A DNA stretch of 64,000 nucleotides from Listeria grandensis FSL F6-0971 (GCF_000525835.1 NZ_AODD01000002.1:434001-498000); one strand, 5' to 3'; counted from the stretch's first letter, positions 1 to 9,600 are shown. Program-made: numbers and translations. Notes: generated from the letters alone by a model not told the origin.

Positions 1-2828
1 TTGATACGACGGCTAAGACGCCGCTTCGGGTCGAATATATTTTGCGAATGCAGGAAAATCGCGATAAAAACACGTTGACGCTTGATTTGAAAGTGGGGCA
101 AGATCGGACGTATGTGGTAAAAAACATTGGCGATTTTTTGCAGGCGATCAAGCAACATACGAGCTATTTTTTCACGAAGAATTTCAGTTTCGATCCGTTT
201 GAGCATTATTTCGGCGAGCGTGATCTGGTGATTTTTGCTGAGTTGGCAAAGATTAACGAGATTGCCAAAATGTATGATACGGACAGTTTTTATTGGAATA
301 AATCGTATGCAGAAGAGAAAGTATTAATTATTCCGCCAAGTTTAGCGGAGTCGATTTTAGCTGATTTGATGGGGCAAAATACGATTTGTATTCATGAGGA
401 TATTAAATATAGCGGCTTGGCTTTTAAAAAGGGTACCTTGCCATTTTCTTTTGTGTTCCGCAAAAATGAGGATGGTGACATGTATCAGCTCGTGATGGAG
501 GAATTGCAGCAGGCGAGTTATTTGGAGAGTTATCAGTTGTTGTTTTTGAACGGGGTATTTTATCGGCCGAGTGATGCGATTTGGGATCAATTGACGCCGC
601 TTATCCACTTTCATAGTGTGACGGAAAATGAGGTTGTCCAGTTCGAGGAGTCGCAACTCAGTGAAGTGATGTCCTATGTGTTGCCATCGCTACAAAAAAG
701 TGGACACGTCCAAATTGATCCATCGATTGAAGACCGGGTTATTCAGCAACCGCTTGTGTCAAAGATGTGGATCTCGCAAAAAGACAGCGAACATGTATTA
801 AAACTGGAATATCATTATGGAACGCAGGTTTTTGATCCTTTTGCACTCACAGAAAGTGTGGATCCAGATGGGCGAATTATGATTCGTGATATGGAAACAG
901 AGGCTAAAATTATGCGTAAAATCGAGGCTGCACCAGTTCATTTTTCGGAGACGCAAATGGTTGTGAATTCGGATGAAGCGAGTCTTTACGAGTTTTATTA
1001 TCGGGTCGTGCCAAGCTTGTCAGCGGATGTCGCGATTTATTTGGAAGATGGCTTAGAAGAGATGGTGGAGGAGCACGTGAAGCCAACGACAACAATCGAT
1101 GTGTCGCAGGACAATGATTATTTATCGGTTGCTTTTGATTTCCAAGGAATTGAAGAGGATGAGATTCAAGAAGTACTGCAGTCGTTGCGGGAAAAACGGA
1201 AGTACCATCGTTTGAATAATGGCCGTTTCTTGTCGCTTGAAGACGAGAGTTATCAGCAAATGGAAGCGATTTTTGATATTTTAGACGTCCGTAAAAAAGA
1301 AGTGGACAAGCAAATGGCAGTGCCGCTTTATCGTGGCATGCAGATTTATGAGGCGATGGGAAGTGCGCAAAATGAGCACAACAAGTTTAGTCGAACATTC
1401 CGCGATTTGCTACAGGAAATTGTGAATCAAGAAGACGTTTCATATCCGTTACCAGAGAACTTGAACGCGGAACTTCGTGAGTATCAGGTGACTGGTTTTG
1501 AATGGATGAAATCGCTTGGGAAGTATCATTTAGGTGGCGTGTTGGCCGATGATATGGGACTCGGTAAAACCTTGCAGGCGATCACGTATATTACGTCATG
1601 TTTGGAAGGAAATGTCGATATGAAGCCGGTCTTAATTGTGACGCCGGCATCGCTTTTATATAACTGGGCAAGCGAGTTTGAGAAGTTCGCGCCAGATATT
1701 CCAGTGACGGTGATTCATGGCACATCGCAAATGCGCTTGGAGCTTATTCAACAAATCGAACCGAATAGCGTATACTTGATTTCGTATCCGTCGCTCCGTC
1801 AAGATGAGCAAGAGTTTTTGACGACGCGTTTCCAAACGATTATTTTGGACGAGGCACAGGCGATTAAAAACTACCACACGAAAGCATCGCAAGCAGTTCG
1901 CTCGCTGAAAACAACGAATATTTTCGCGCTCAGTGGGACGCCTCTTGAAAATAGTATCGATGAGTTGTGGACGATGTTCCAGACGATTATGCCGGGCTTT
2001 TTCCCATCGTTGCGCAAATTCAAAGAACTGCCACATGATCGAGTGGCGCAAATGATTCGACCGTTCTTAATGCGCCGTCTCAAACGCGACGTTGTAAAAG
2101 AGTTGCCGGATAAAATCGAAACGAATCTTTATTCTGAGTTAACCGAGCCACAAAAAACGATTTATTTGGCTTATCTAGAAAAAATTCAGCAAGAGCTTGC
2201 GTCAAATGATAGTAATGATCAGGAAGATCGCATCAAATTGTTGGCTGGTCTAACAAGATTGCGCCAAATTTGTTGTGATCCTGCCCTTTTTGTTGAGAAT
2301 TATGAGGGTGGTTCTGGTAAACTAGTACAATTGTTTGATACAATACAGACAGCACGAGAAAGTGGCAAGCGGATCTTGATTTTCTCGCAGTTTACGTCCA
2401 TGTTGCAGATTATGAGAGCGCAAGCGGAAGAAGCAGGCTATCGCTATTTTTATATGGATGGTAGCACGCCTTCGAAAAGTCGAATGGACCTTGTAAATGC
2501 GTTTAATGCTGGGGATGCTGATCTATTCTTTATTTCCCTAAAAGCTGGCGGAACTGGTTTGAATTTGACTGGTGCAGATACCGTTATTTTATATGATTTA
2601 TGGTGGAATCCAGCGGTGGAAGAGCAAGCGGCGAGTCGTGCGCACAGAATTGGCCAGAAGAACGTGGTGCAGGTTATTCGGATGATAACAAAAGGCACGA
2701 TTGAAGAGAAAATCTATAATTTACAGAAGAAAAAACAGGCGTTGATGGATGCATTAATCCAGCCTGGCGAGCAAATGTTGCATCGTTTAACAACAGATGA
2801 GATAAAAGAAATATTGACATTGAATTAG
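1..2828 (+). CDS. SNF2-family DEAD/DEAH-type helicase, 5' end cut by the window
   Basis: ATP-dependent SWI2/SNF2 translocase of unknown cellular target in Firmicutes. The reading frame is open from the first bases of the window, so the first internal Met at 42 is not the start; the amino-terminal part lies outside. Seen in order: a large N-terminal region without a recognised motif, Walker A DDMGLGKT (about 1549-1572), DEAQ box (about 1849-1860), the conserved SGTPLEN, then helicase domain 2 ending in the arginine-finger motif SRAHRIGQ (about 2635-2658). The full Listeria protein is roughly 1070 residues, so about 140 are missing. It ends 18 bases before the next gene and probably shares its transcript. 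Family assignment is certain, biological role is not. Confidence 0.95.
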   Translation, partial: DTTAKTPLRVEYILRMQENRDKNTLTLDLKVGQDRTYVVKNIGDFLQAIKQHTSYFFTKNFSFDPFEHYFGERDLVIFAELAKINEIAKMYDTDSFYWNKSYAEEKVLIIPPSLAESILADLMGQNTICIHEDIKYSGLAFKKGTLPFSFVFRKNEDGDMYQLVMEELQQASYLESYQLLFLNGVFYRPSDAIWDQLTPLIHFHSVTENEVVQFEESQLSEVMSYVLPSLQKSGHVQIDPSIEDRVIQQPLVSKMWISQKDSEHVLKLEYHYGTQVFDPFALTESVDPDGRIMIRDMETEAKIMRKIEAAPVHFSETQMVVNSDEASLYEFYYRVVPSLSADVAIYLEDGLEEMVEEHVKPTTTIDVSQDNDYLSVAFDFQGIEEDEIQEVLQSLREKRKYHRLNNGRFLSLEDESYQQMEAIFDILDVRKKEVDKQMAVPLYRGMQIYEAMGSAQNEHNKFSRTFRDLLQEIVNQEDVSYPLPENLNAELREYQVTGFEWMKSLGKYHLGGVLADDMGLGKTLQAITYITSCLEGNVDMKPVLIVTPASLLYNWASEFEKFAPDIPVTVIHGTSQMRLELIQQIEPNSVYLISYPSLRQDEQEFLTTRFQTIILDEAQAIKNYHTKASQAVRSLKTTNIFALSGTPLENSIDELWTMFQTIMPGFFPSLRKFKELPHDRVAQMIRPFLMRRLKRDVVKELPDKIETNLYSELTEPQKTIYLAYLEKIQQELASNDSNDQEDRIKLLAGLTRLRQICCDPALFVENYEGGSGKLVQLFDTIQTARESGKRILIFSQFTSMLQIMRAQAEEAGYRYFYMDGSTPSKSRMDLVNAFNAGDADLFFISLKAGGTGLNLTGADTVILYDLWWNPAVEEQAASRAHRIGQKNVVQVIRMITKGTIEEKIYNLQKKKQALMDALIQPGEQMLHRLTTDEIKEILTLN

Positions 2829-2846
2829 AGAAGGGACGCGACTGTT

Positions 2847-3269
2847 ATGGAAAATTGGGAAGTGTTTGTGGTCGGAAATGATGATGAAGCGGTAGCAAAA
2901 ATTACAGAATTAGAAGTTCGTGGTTATAAAAAGGAGAACATTTCGATTCTCGCTAAATCGGATCAAGAGGACGAAATAGATGAAATCATTGAATCAACGA
3001 ATGTGGAGCGAGAACGGCCGGTAAACGAAAAGGCTTTTGGTGTTATTTCTGGGATTTTACAATCGCTCAGTGGCGCCATCATGATCCCGCAAGTATACAA
3101 TCCAAAGTATGGTGCGCTTTACGCGGCAGGTCCTTTTGCCAAATGGTTTTCAAATACGAGTGATAAATCGGTGAAACGCTTGCTTGCTGATTTTGATTTA
3201 GATGATGCGCAAATTGATTCGTTTGTTCGCGCGCTACACAGCGGTGAAATCTTGATTTTGGCAAGATAA
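2847..3269 (+). CDS. YflT-like general stress protein domain, 140 aa
   Basis: Small soluble protein resembling the heat-induced stress protein YflT / GsiB-neighbour family: an N-terminal beta-alpha unit (VFVVGNDDEAVAKITELEVRG) that reads like a nucleotide-fold start, a glycine-rich middle segment and an acidic C-terminus. No catalytic motif is visible and no reaction can be named. It follows the SNF2 gene by 18 bases and its stop shares one base with the start of the transglycosylase gene (TAATG), so translation of the two is probably coupled. The Shine-Dalgarno (AAGGGA) is weak. The same three-gene order is known from Listeria genomes. Confidence 0.7.
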   Translation: MENWEVFVVGNDDEAVAKITELEVRGYKKENISILAKSDQEDEIDEIIESTNVERERPVNEKAFGVISGILQSLSGAIMIPQVYNPKYGALYAAGPFAKWFSNTSDKSVKRLLADFDLDDAQIDSFVRALHSGEILILAR

Positions 3270-3913
3270 TGGTAGCGAAGAAAAAGCCCACAAAGGCGCA
3301 ACTACGCAAAAACAAGCAAAGACGCAGCCTATTTTTGGCGATTTTATCCTTGTTCGTATTAGGTTTGGCGCTCGTCGTTTTGATGCAGTTTCGGGCGGGC
3401 GAAAAACCTAAACCATACACGCAGGATATTCCGGAGCAGTTTGTCCAGGTTTATCAGGCGGCGGCAAAAGAATATGGGATTGACTGGTTTTTACTAGCCG
3501 CGGTACATCGCGTGGAGACCAAATTCTCGACGGTCGAGCCAATGATTTCAGGTGTTGGTGCGATTGGCCCGATGCAATTTATGCCTTGTACGTTTGTTGG
3601 ATGGGGCGCAGAAGGTTGCCCAGCGACGGGTGGCGTTGGTTATTTTTCTGATGATGACATGGTAGATCCGGCCGTGATTAAGGCGTACGGTGGTTACGGA
3701 GTGGATGCAAACCGTGATGGAAAGGCTGATCCGTGGAATTTAGAAGATGCAGTGTACTCTACGGCCAATTTTTTAGCAGACAACGGAGCCAAAGAAGGTA
3801 AAGAGAAACAGGCGATTTTTAAATATAATCATAGTGATATTTACGTGAAGGATATTTTATTCTATCGCGATCAGTTCAAGAAGGCCTGGAGCAAGGATCT
3901 AGCAGGGAAATAA
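3269..3913 (+). CDS. Membrane-anchored lytic transglycosylase-like (SLT) protein, 214 aa
   Basis: Probable peptidoglycan-cleaving enzyme acting outside the membrane. Residues 1-16 are very basic (KKKPTKAQLRKNKQRR), followed by one hydrophobic membrane segment at about 19-41 and an extracellular SLT/goose-lysozyme fold. The SLT core shows AAVHRVETKF with the candidate catalytic Glu, then GAIGPMQFMP and later the NYNHS-like KYNHSDIYV. There is no lipobox, so it is an uncleaved type II anchor. It starts inside the stop codon of the preceding gene and has no strong ribosome site of its own, which supports coupling. A hairpin plus T-run follows it. Substrate specificity is inferred from the family only. 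Confidence 0.85.
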   Translation: MVAKKKPTKAQLRKNKQRRSLFLAILSLFVLGLALVVLMQFRAGEKPKPYTQDIPEQFVQVYQAAAKEYGIDWFLLAAVHRVETKFSTVEPMISGVGAIGPMQFMPCTFVGWGAEGCPATGGVGYFSDDDMVDPAVIKAYGGYGVDANRDGKADPWNLEDAVYSTANFLADNGAKEGKEKQAIFKYNHSDIYVKDILFYRDQFKKAWSKDLAGK

Positions 3914-3916
3914 GAA

Positions 3917-3948
3917 AGAGTCGGGCAGCTTCGTTCGGCTTTTTTTGG
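3917..3948 (+). terminator. Rho-independent terminator after the SNF2 operon
   Basis: A short stem (AGTCG pairing with CGGCT, one G-T pair) with a small loop is followed by seven T. It lies directly after the transglycosylase stop codon and before the citB control region. Confidence 0.6.
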
Positions 3949-3961
3949 TGTGGCACTGGCA

Positions 3962-4008
3962 ATAATTTTTACTTATCAAAAAGCATCGAATTATCTTAGT
4001 TTACTTAT
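3962..4008 (+). promoter_or_regulatory. CcpC operator of citB
   Basis: An exact ATAA-N7-TTAT dyad lies at 3962-3976 and a second half site TTAT at 4005-4008. Taking transcription to start near 4035, the dyad is centred at about -66 and the half site at about -28, the geometry described for the CcpC boxes of Bacillus subtilis citB. Both halves sit in an 11-base direct repeat TTTACTTATCA (3968-3978 and 4000-4010). CcpC represses TCA genes unless citrate is bound; binding here is inferred. Confidence 0.75.
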
Positions 4009-4028
4009 CACGCTTTTTTTCGTACAAT
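4000..4028 (+). promoter_or_regulatory. citB promoter (sigma-A type)
   Basis: The -35 TTTACT (4000-4005) and -10 TACAAT (4023-4028) are separated by exactly 17 bases. The -35 overlaps the downstream CcpC half site, as expected for repression at this promoter. Confidence 0.75.
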
Positions 4029-4086
4029 AGAGGAGTAGAAGAGGGTAGCAAGAGCGAATGGTAAACACAAGTGGGAGGAAAAAATA

Positions 4087-6795
4087 ATGACAAAATGGAA
4101 TGAGCAAGCAAAGCAGTCGTTTCAAATTGGCGACGACACGTATCATTATTATCAATTAAAAACACTCGAGGCGGATGGTCAAACATCCATTAAAAAAACT
4201 GCCTTACTCGATCCGCGTATTATTAGAATCAGTATTGCGTCAAGCGGACGGACGCATCATCACAGATAAGCATATTGAGGATTTGGCACACTGGAATGCG
4301 AACAGTAAGAACGACGGGGAAGTTCCATTCAAACCAGCACGTGTTATTCTGCAAGATTTCACTGGAGTCCCTGCGGTTGTAGACTTGGCATCACTGCGTA
4401 AAGCGATGGCAGATCTGGGCGGTAACCCGGAAGATATCAACCCAGAGATTCCGGTAGATCTCGTTGTCGATCACTCGGTACAAGTGGATAGTTATGCGAA
4501 TCCAGAAGCGCTTGAAATCAACATGAAATTAGAGTTTGAGCGCAACATGGAGCGGTATCAATTTTTAAATTGGGCGCAGAAATCGTTTGATAACTATCGT
4601 GCGGTGCCACCTGCAACAGGCATTGTGCATCAAGTAAACTTGGAGTACTTGGCGAGTGTCGTGATTGCCAATCAAGTAGCGGAGAATGAGTACACGGCGT
4701 TCCCAGATAGTTTGGTCGGTACGGACTCACATACGACGATGATCAACGGAATTGGCGTACTGGGCTGGGGTGTTGGTGGAATTGAGGCGGAGGCTGGAAT
4801 GCTTGGCCAACCATCTTATTTTCCAATCCCAGAAGTCATCGGTGTCAAGCTGATCAACGCGTTACCAAATGGCGCAACAGCAACCGATTTAGCTTTAAAA
4901 GTAACACAAGTATTGCGCGAAAAGAAAGTAGTCGGCAAATTCGTCGAGTTCTTTGGTCATGGTGTGGCGTCATTGCCGCTTGCTGACCGTGCAACGATTG
5001 CGAATATGGCGCCAGAATACGGTGCAACGTGTGGCTTTTTCCCTGTGGATGAGGAGTCGCTCACCTATTTACGTTTGACCGGTCGTGAAGAGAAGCAAAT
5101 TGCGCTTGTGAAGGAATATTTACAACAAAATGAGCTGTTTTTCACACCTGAAAATGAAGAGCCGAACTATACGTCGGTGGTGGAACTTGATTTAAGTACG
5201 ATCGAACCGAATCTCGCAGGTCCAAAACGTCCGCAAGACTTGATTCCATTGTCTAAAATGAAGGAAAGCTTCCAAGCATCCATTAGTGCGCCAAATGGCA
5301 ACCAAGGTTTCGGGTTATCGAAAAAAGATCTGCACAAGGAAGCAAAAATAACGTTCGGAAACGGCGACCAATCAACGATGAAAACAGGTTCCGTGGCAAT
5401 TGCGGCTATCACAAGTTGTACGAATACATCAAATCCATATGTGATGCTAAGCGCCGGACTTGTAGCGAAAAAGGCTGTGGAACTAGGCCTAGAAGTACCA
5501 AAATTTGTGAAGACATCGCTTGCACCAGGCTCGAAGGTGGTTACGGGTTATTTAGAAGATGCTGGTCTATTTCCGTTTCTTGAGAAGTTGGGCTTTGACC
5601 TTGTTGGTTACGGCTGTACAACGTGTATCGGTAACTCTGGCCCATTGAAAGACGAAATTGAACAGGTAATTGTGGATAATGATCTCCTTGTTTCTGCTGT
5701 GCTCAGTGGAAACCGTAATTTTGAAGGACGGATTCATGCTTTGGTGAAAGCCAACTTCCTAGCTTCGCCACCACTTGTCGTAGCGTACGCGCTTGCTGGG
5801 ACAACAAATATCGATATGTTAACAGAACCAATTGGGAAAGGTCTACACGGTGAGGATGTCTTCTTAAGTGATATTTGGCCGGCACAAGAAGAAGTGAAGG
5901 CACTCGTGGAAGCAACCGTAACGCCTGAACTATTCCGCGAAGAATACAAGCATGTCTTCAGTCAAAATGAAGAGTGGAACGCGATTGCGACTTCGGAACA
6001 AGCACTTTACGACTGGGATGCTGACTCGACGTATATTGCAAATCCGCCGTTTTTCGAGAATTTATCGCCAGAGGCTGGCACAGTGGAACCGCTAAATGGT
6101 CTTCGTGTGATCGGGAAATTTGGCGATTCGGTTACGACCGACCATATTTCTCCAGCAGGGGCAATCGGAAAAGATACGCCAGCTGGGAAGTATCTTCAAG
6201 CGCATGGTGTAGCGATTCGTGATTTCAACTCGTATGGCTCGCGTCGTGGGCATCATGATGTGATGATGCGTGGCACATTTGCCAATATCCGAATTCGTAA
6301 TCAAGTAGCACCAGGAACGGAGGGCGGTTATACGACTTACTGGCCAACCGAAGAAATCATGCCGATGTATGATGCGTCTATGAAATATCAAGAAGCCGGC
6401 ACAGGGCTTGTTGTGTTAACCGGAGATGATTACGGTATGGGATCTTCTCGTGACTGGGCTGCGAAAGGTACAAATCTACTCGGTATTAAAACCGTTATCG
6501 CCAAAAGTTACGAACGGATTCACCGCTCAAACCTTGCGATGATGGGCGTATTACCATTACAATTCAAAGCTGGTGAAAGCGCTGATTCATTAGGCTTACT
6601 GGTCGCGAAACGATTAGTGTAGCCATTGATGAAACGGTTTCCCCACAAGATTTCGTGACGGTAACAGCAATTGCCGAAGATGGTACAAAGAAAACATTTG
6701 AAGCCCTTGTTCGCTTTGATTCTGACGTGGAGATTGATTACTACCGTCACGGCGGTATTTTACCAATGGTTTTACGCGGAAAATTAAAGAAATAA
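4087..6795 (+). CDS. citB: Aconitate hydratase, two frameshifts in this sequence
   Basis: Cytoplasmic [4Fe-4S] enzyme interconverting citrate and isocitrate in the TCA cycle; the family can also bind RNA. The repaired product is about 902 residues, normal for the family. Iron-sulfur ligands are Cys444 ([10 protein letters not shown]), Cys510 and Cys513 ([11 protein letters not shown]); the C-terminal [10 protein letters not shown] motif is present. The start ATG 4087 follows GGAGG. Two single-base shifts break the frame: seven A at 4192-4198 where six restore SIKKLPYS, and a missing A near 6597 where TTACTGG should read TTAACTGG to give [11 protein letters not shown]. The shifts do not overlap known slippage sites, they cancel in length, and all key residues are intact, so they are probably sequence errors. 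If real, the enzyme would be inactive. Confidence 0.95.
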
Positions 6796-6803
6796 AGAAA
6801 ATG

Positions 6804-6842
6804 AAAAAACATCGAAACAGAACGTGCGTTCGATGTTTTTTT
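6804..6842 (+). terminator. Terminator after citB
   Basis: Perfect stem AAAAACATCGAA / TTCGATGTTTTT with a 12-base loop, ending in T7, nine bases after the citB stop codon. Confidence 0.9.
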
Positions 6843-6885
6843 ATGCTATCATATGCTATAGCGATAATTTAAGGAGGTTTTTCAG

Positions 6886-7821
6886 ATGGGGAAACAAGTA
6901 GAGATCGGTAAGACTGGGCTTCTGGTAACGCCGATTGGTTTTGGAGCAAATACAATCGGCGCACATAATCTATTTCAAAATATTGATGAAGAGGTGAGCC
7001 GTGAGACAGTTCGTGTAGCTTTAGCAGAAGGCGTCGATTTTTTTGATAGTGCTTTCATGTATGGATTGGGTCGTTCAGAAGCGCTTATTGGTGAGGTTTT
7101 GGCAGAGACTGGGCGCCGACAAGAGGTCATTTTGGCAACGAAAGCCGCACACATTGTGACAGATGCCGGTGTGACATTAGATAATTCTCCGGGTTTTTTG
7201 AAGAAGTCTGTAGATAGCGCATTGGATCGTTTGCAAACGGATTACATTGATTTATTCTACATTCATTTTCCAGATGGCGTAACTCCTCCTGATGAAGCAG
7301 TTGGAGCCTTGCAGGAACTTAAAGAGGCCGGTAAAATTCGTGCGATTGGTGTATCTAATTTTAGTATGGAAGCACTGAAAATAGCGAATAAAGATGGTTA
7401 TGTCGATGTAGTCCAAGATAAGTATTCTTTAATTTATCCGGAACTCGAGGCAGATATGATTCCTTATTGTACTGAGAACGGTATCTCTTTCATACCATAT
7501 ACACCGCTTGCAAGTGGCCTACTAACAGGGAAATTCACAGCACAGAATCCGCCGCAAGATTTCCGGAAAGATCGCCCGCATTTCCAAGGACAAGCGTATC
7601 TAGATACCATTGCAAAAGTGGATAGTCTTCAAGGTTTAGCAGATCAATACGGCGTCTCTATTGCGAATATCGTCTTGGCGGCAACACTTGGCATTCCTGG
7701 TGTAGATGTCGTGATTCCAGGAGCGAAGAGCCCCGAACAAGTGCGTGCAAATATGAAGACATTGAATGCTACATTAACGAAAGCGGAGATAACCGATGTT
7801 CGAGCTTTATTTAAAGCCTGA
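6886..7821 (+). CDS. Aldo/keto reductase, 311 aa
   Basis: NADPH-dependent oxidoreductase of the AKR superfamily, substrate unknown. A single TIM-barrel domain spans the whole protein. The catalytic tetrad is visible as Asp and Tyr in FFDSAFMYG, Lys in ILATKAAH and His in LFYIHFPD; the coenzyme phosphate-binding stretch is near VIPGAKSPEQVRANM at the C-terminus. Length is typical. The start follows AAGGAGG with good spacing. It ends 17 bases before tag and the two are probably co-transcribed. The family is secure; the physiological substrate cannot be told from sequence. Confidence 0.9.
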   Translation: MGKQVEIGKTGLLVTPIGFGANTIGAHNLFQNIDEEVSRETVRVALAEGVDFFDSAFMYGLGRSEALIGEVLAETGRRQEVILATKAAHIVTDAGVTLDNSPGFLKKSVDSALDRLQTDYIDLFYIHFPDGVTPPDEAVGALQELKEAGKIRAIGVSNFSMEALKIANKDGYVDVVQDKYSLIYPELEADMIPYCTENGISFIPYTPLASGLLTGKFTAQNPPQDFRKDRPHFQGQAYLDTIAKVDSLQGLADQYGVSIANIVLAATLGIPGVDVVIPGAKSPEQVRANMKTLNATLTKAEITDVRALFKA

Positions 7822-7838
7822 AGAAAGAAGGGAAAAGT

Positions 7839-8411
7839 ATGGGACAACAAGAACGATGTGGTTGGGCAATGAACGAGACGGTAGAGCAAGTTTATCATGA
7901 TAACGAATGGGGAGTGCCAAGCCGTAACGAACAATATCTATTCGAAATGTTGAATTTGGAAGGCGCACAGGCCGGATTATCATGGCGTTTAATTTTGAAT
8001 AAACGAGCTGCATATAAAGAAGCTTTTCATCAATTTAACCCAGATAAATGCGCTGCAATGACCGATGAGGAGCTCGAAAACATACGTGAAACTGCAGAAA
8101 TTGTGAAAAATAAACTAAAAATCGGTGGAGTACGCAAAAATGCCATTGCTTTTTTGAAAGTGCAGGCCGAGTTTGGCTCTTTTGCGAACTATATTTGGGG
8201 ATACTCAGATGGGGAGCCCATTATCAACCATTGGACAGACATGTCGCAAATGCCAGCTCAAACGGAATTGTCCGAGCGAATCAGCAAAGATCTTAAAAAA
8301 CGCGGTTTTATTTTTGTTGGGCCGGTTATTATTTATTCTTATTTGCAAGCGATTGGGATGATTGATGATCATGTTGTGACCTGTCCGTATCATACCGAAA
8401 ATCGTGATTAG
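7839..8411 (+). CDS. tag: DNA-3-methyladenine glycosylase I
   Basis: Base-excision repair enzyme that removes 3-methyladenine from alkylated DNA. The 190-residue protein has the four zinc ligands of the TAG family: Cys7 (ERCGWA), His20 (YHDNEWG), His178 and Cys182 (DDHVVTCPYH). The aromatic-rich substrate pocket region EGAQAGLSWRLIL is also present. It follows the aldo/keto reductase by 17 bases, with AAGAAGGG as ribosome site. Downstream is a decayed gene fragment rather than the genes that follow tag in L. monocytogenes. Confidence 0.95.
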   Translation: MGQQERCGWAMNETVEQVYHDNEWGVPSRNEQYLFEMLNLEGAQAGLSWRLILNKRAAYKEAFHQFNPDKCAAMTDEELENIRETAEIVKNKLKIGGVRKNAIAFLKVQAEFGSFANYIWGYSDGEPIINHWTDMSQMPAQTELSERISKDLKKRGFIFVGPVIIYSYLQAIGMIDDHVVTCPYHTENRD

Positions 8412-8475
8412 CTTTGTTTGGATTGTCTAAGTTCCCATGATAAAGCGTGAATATACTTTAGGGAAGAAGGCTGAA

Positions 8476-8605
8476 ATGATGGAGTTTACAGGAAATGCGA
8501 TTTTAATAACAGGTGGCGCGGACCTTCGTACTTTCAGCGTACCATTGTCCAGACTCAAATAATGAAGCACGAGGAGCACTGACGCTCTTGGGGAATATGG
8601 AATAG
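8476..8605 (+). pseudogene. Chimeric remnant: SDR N-terminus joined to an unrelated or deleted C-terminus
   Basis: ATG ATG at 8476 opens a 15-codon stretch reading MMEFTGNAILITGGA, the start of the Rossmann fold of a DltE-like short-chain dehydrogenase. At 8520 the similarity stops and the frame ends at 8562. From 8522 another frame reads TFVLSAYHCPDSNN and on to a stop at 8603-8605, which looks like the tail of a protein. A large internal deletion or a fusion of two genes would explain this. The parent of the tail was not recognised. Confidence 0.5.
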
Positions 8606-8606
8606 T

Positions 8607-8660
8607 AAATAGGCGAGGAGCCAAGTCAACTAAATATGACCATGCTTCTCGCCCTATTTT
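8607..8660. terminator. Bidirectional terminator
   Basis: AAATAGGCGAG with GGAGCC pairs imperfectly with GCTTCTCGCCCTATTT; the stem ends in T4 on the plus strand and in A3-rich sequence that gives a T-run on the minus strand. It separates the remnant from the convergent VOC gene. Confidence 0.65.
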
Positions 8661-9072
8661 ATGCTTTTTGCCAATTGAGTTGCCATTCAATACCGAGTTT
8701 ATCCGTGACTTTTGCATAAACCCCGCCCCAAGGCATTTCTTGAAGTTCGATCCCCACTTGTCCGCCATCTCTTAAAATGTCATACGTAGACTTAAGTGAA
8801 GCCTCATCTGCAAACATGAATGCGATGGAGAGCATATTTCCAGGAACTAATGATTCGTCAACATAGGAATCAGAGAAATAAAGTATTTCGACACCATCTT
8901 TTTCAAGGCGAGCATGTACAATTCGGTTTCCAAGGGCTTCATCCCCACGAGAATCACCCATTTCATTATAGGTTTGAACCATTGTTGGCGTGGCTCCAAA
9001 AGCATTTCCGTAAAAATCCAGAGCCTCTTTTGCATTTCCGTTAAATTGTAAGTAAGGTATTGTTATTGGCAT
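8659..9072 (-). CDS. VOC (glyoxalase / PhnB-like) superfamily protein, 137 aa
   Basis: Small soluble metal-fold protein of the vicinal oxygen chelate superfamily, PhnB-like branch. The first half starts TIPYLQFNGNAKEALDFYGNAFG, which is the classic opening of that branch, and the C-terminal half ends with GGVYAKVTDKLGIEWQLNW, another family hallmark. No specific activity (glyoxalase, fosfomycin or bleomycin resistance) can be assigned: the branch is mostly uncharacterised. A strong ribosome site AGGAGG precedes the ATG. It is convergent with the remnant above and monocistronic. Confidence 0.85.
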   Translation of the reverse strand: MPITIPYLQFNGNAKEALDFYGNAFGATPTMVQTYNEMGDSRGDEALGNRIVHARLEKDGVEILYFSDSYVDESLVPGNMLSIAFMFADEASLKSTYDILRDGGQVGIELQEMPWGGVYAKVTDKLGIEWQLNWQKA

Positions 9073-9562
9073 AGTATGTCCTCCTAAACTAGTTTATCAC
9101 GCTAGGTGATAGAGCAAGTATAAGCGATTTCCCTTGATAAATCCAACGAAAAACAAAATTTCTTAGCAAATTATCAAGTTACAATAATTATATTATGTAA
9201 ACTAATGAGTTGACAGTATGGAAAATGATCAAAATAGTTATTTAATCATTTTTCCAGAAAGGTTTTATCACTTTGTGATGCGTTTGTATATTTCCACTTT
9301 AATATGTTGGGTATACTCTTCGGATGTATGAGAGTATACCTCTTATACAATTTAAGAAATGTAAAGAAGACTATTCAGCAAGAAAGAAGAGCTCAAATGA
9401 GACACTATCAAATACAGATGAGATACGTTGCGCTCTGAAAATGCACAACCTGAGGTAAAGCTTTAATTTAAATCCGGACAGTACTAATTTGCAGCGGGGT
9501 ACATCGAAAAAATCAAGTATGCCAAGAAAATGCCGGTAGTATGAAAATTTCATCTTAACATG
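9073..9562. other. Intergenic region with two inverted repeats, no gene seen
   Basis: About 490 bases between the VOC gene and the end of adhE. GGAAAATGAT (9220-9229) pairs with ATCATTTTTCC (9245-9255), and GGTATACTCT (9310-9319) pairs perfectly with AGAGTATACC (9331-9340). Open frames here are short and unlike proteins. The repeats could be operators or RNA hairpins; neither is followed by a T-run. Confidence 0.5.
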
Positions 9563-9565
9563 AAT

Positions 9566-9600
9566 AAAAGAGGACGACCAAAAATCGGCTGCCCTCTTTT
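9566..9600 (-). terminator. Terminator of adhE
   Basis: On the minus strand AAAAGAGGGCAGCC pairs with GGTCGTCCTCTTTT, leaving a short loop and ending in T4. It lies 14 bases past the adhE stop. Confidence 0.85.

Noticed and set aside
4087-4269. A separate 60-residue gene before citB
   Set aside because: It is the true N-terminus of aconitase split off by the extra A at 4192-4198.
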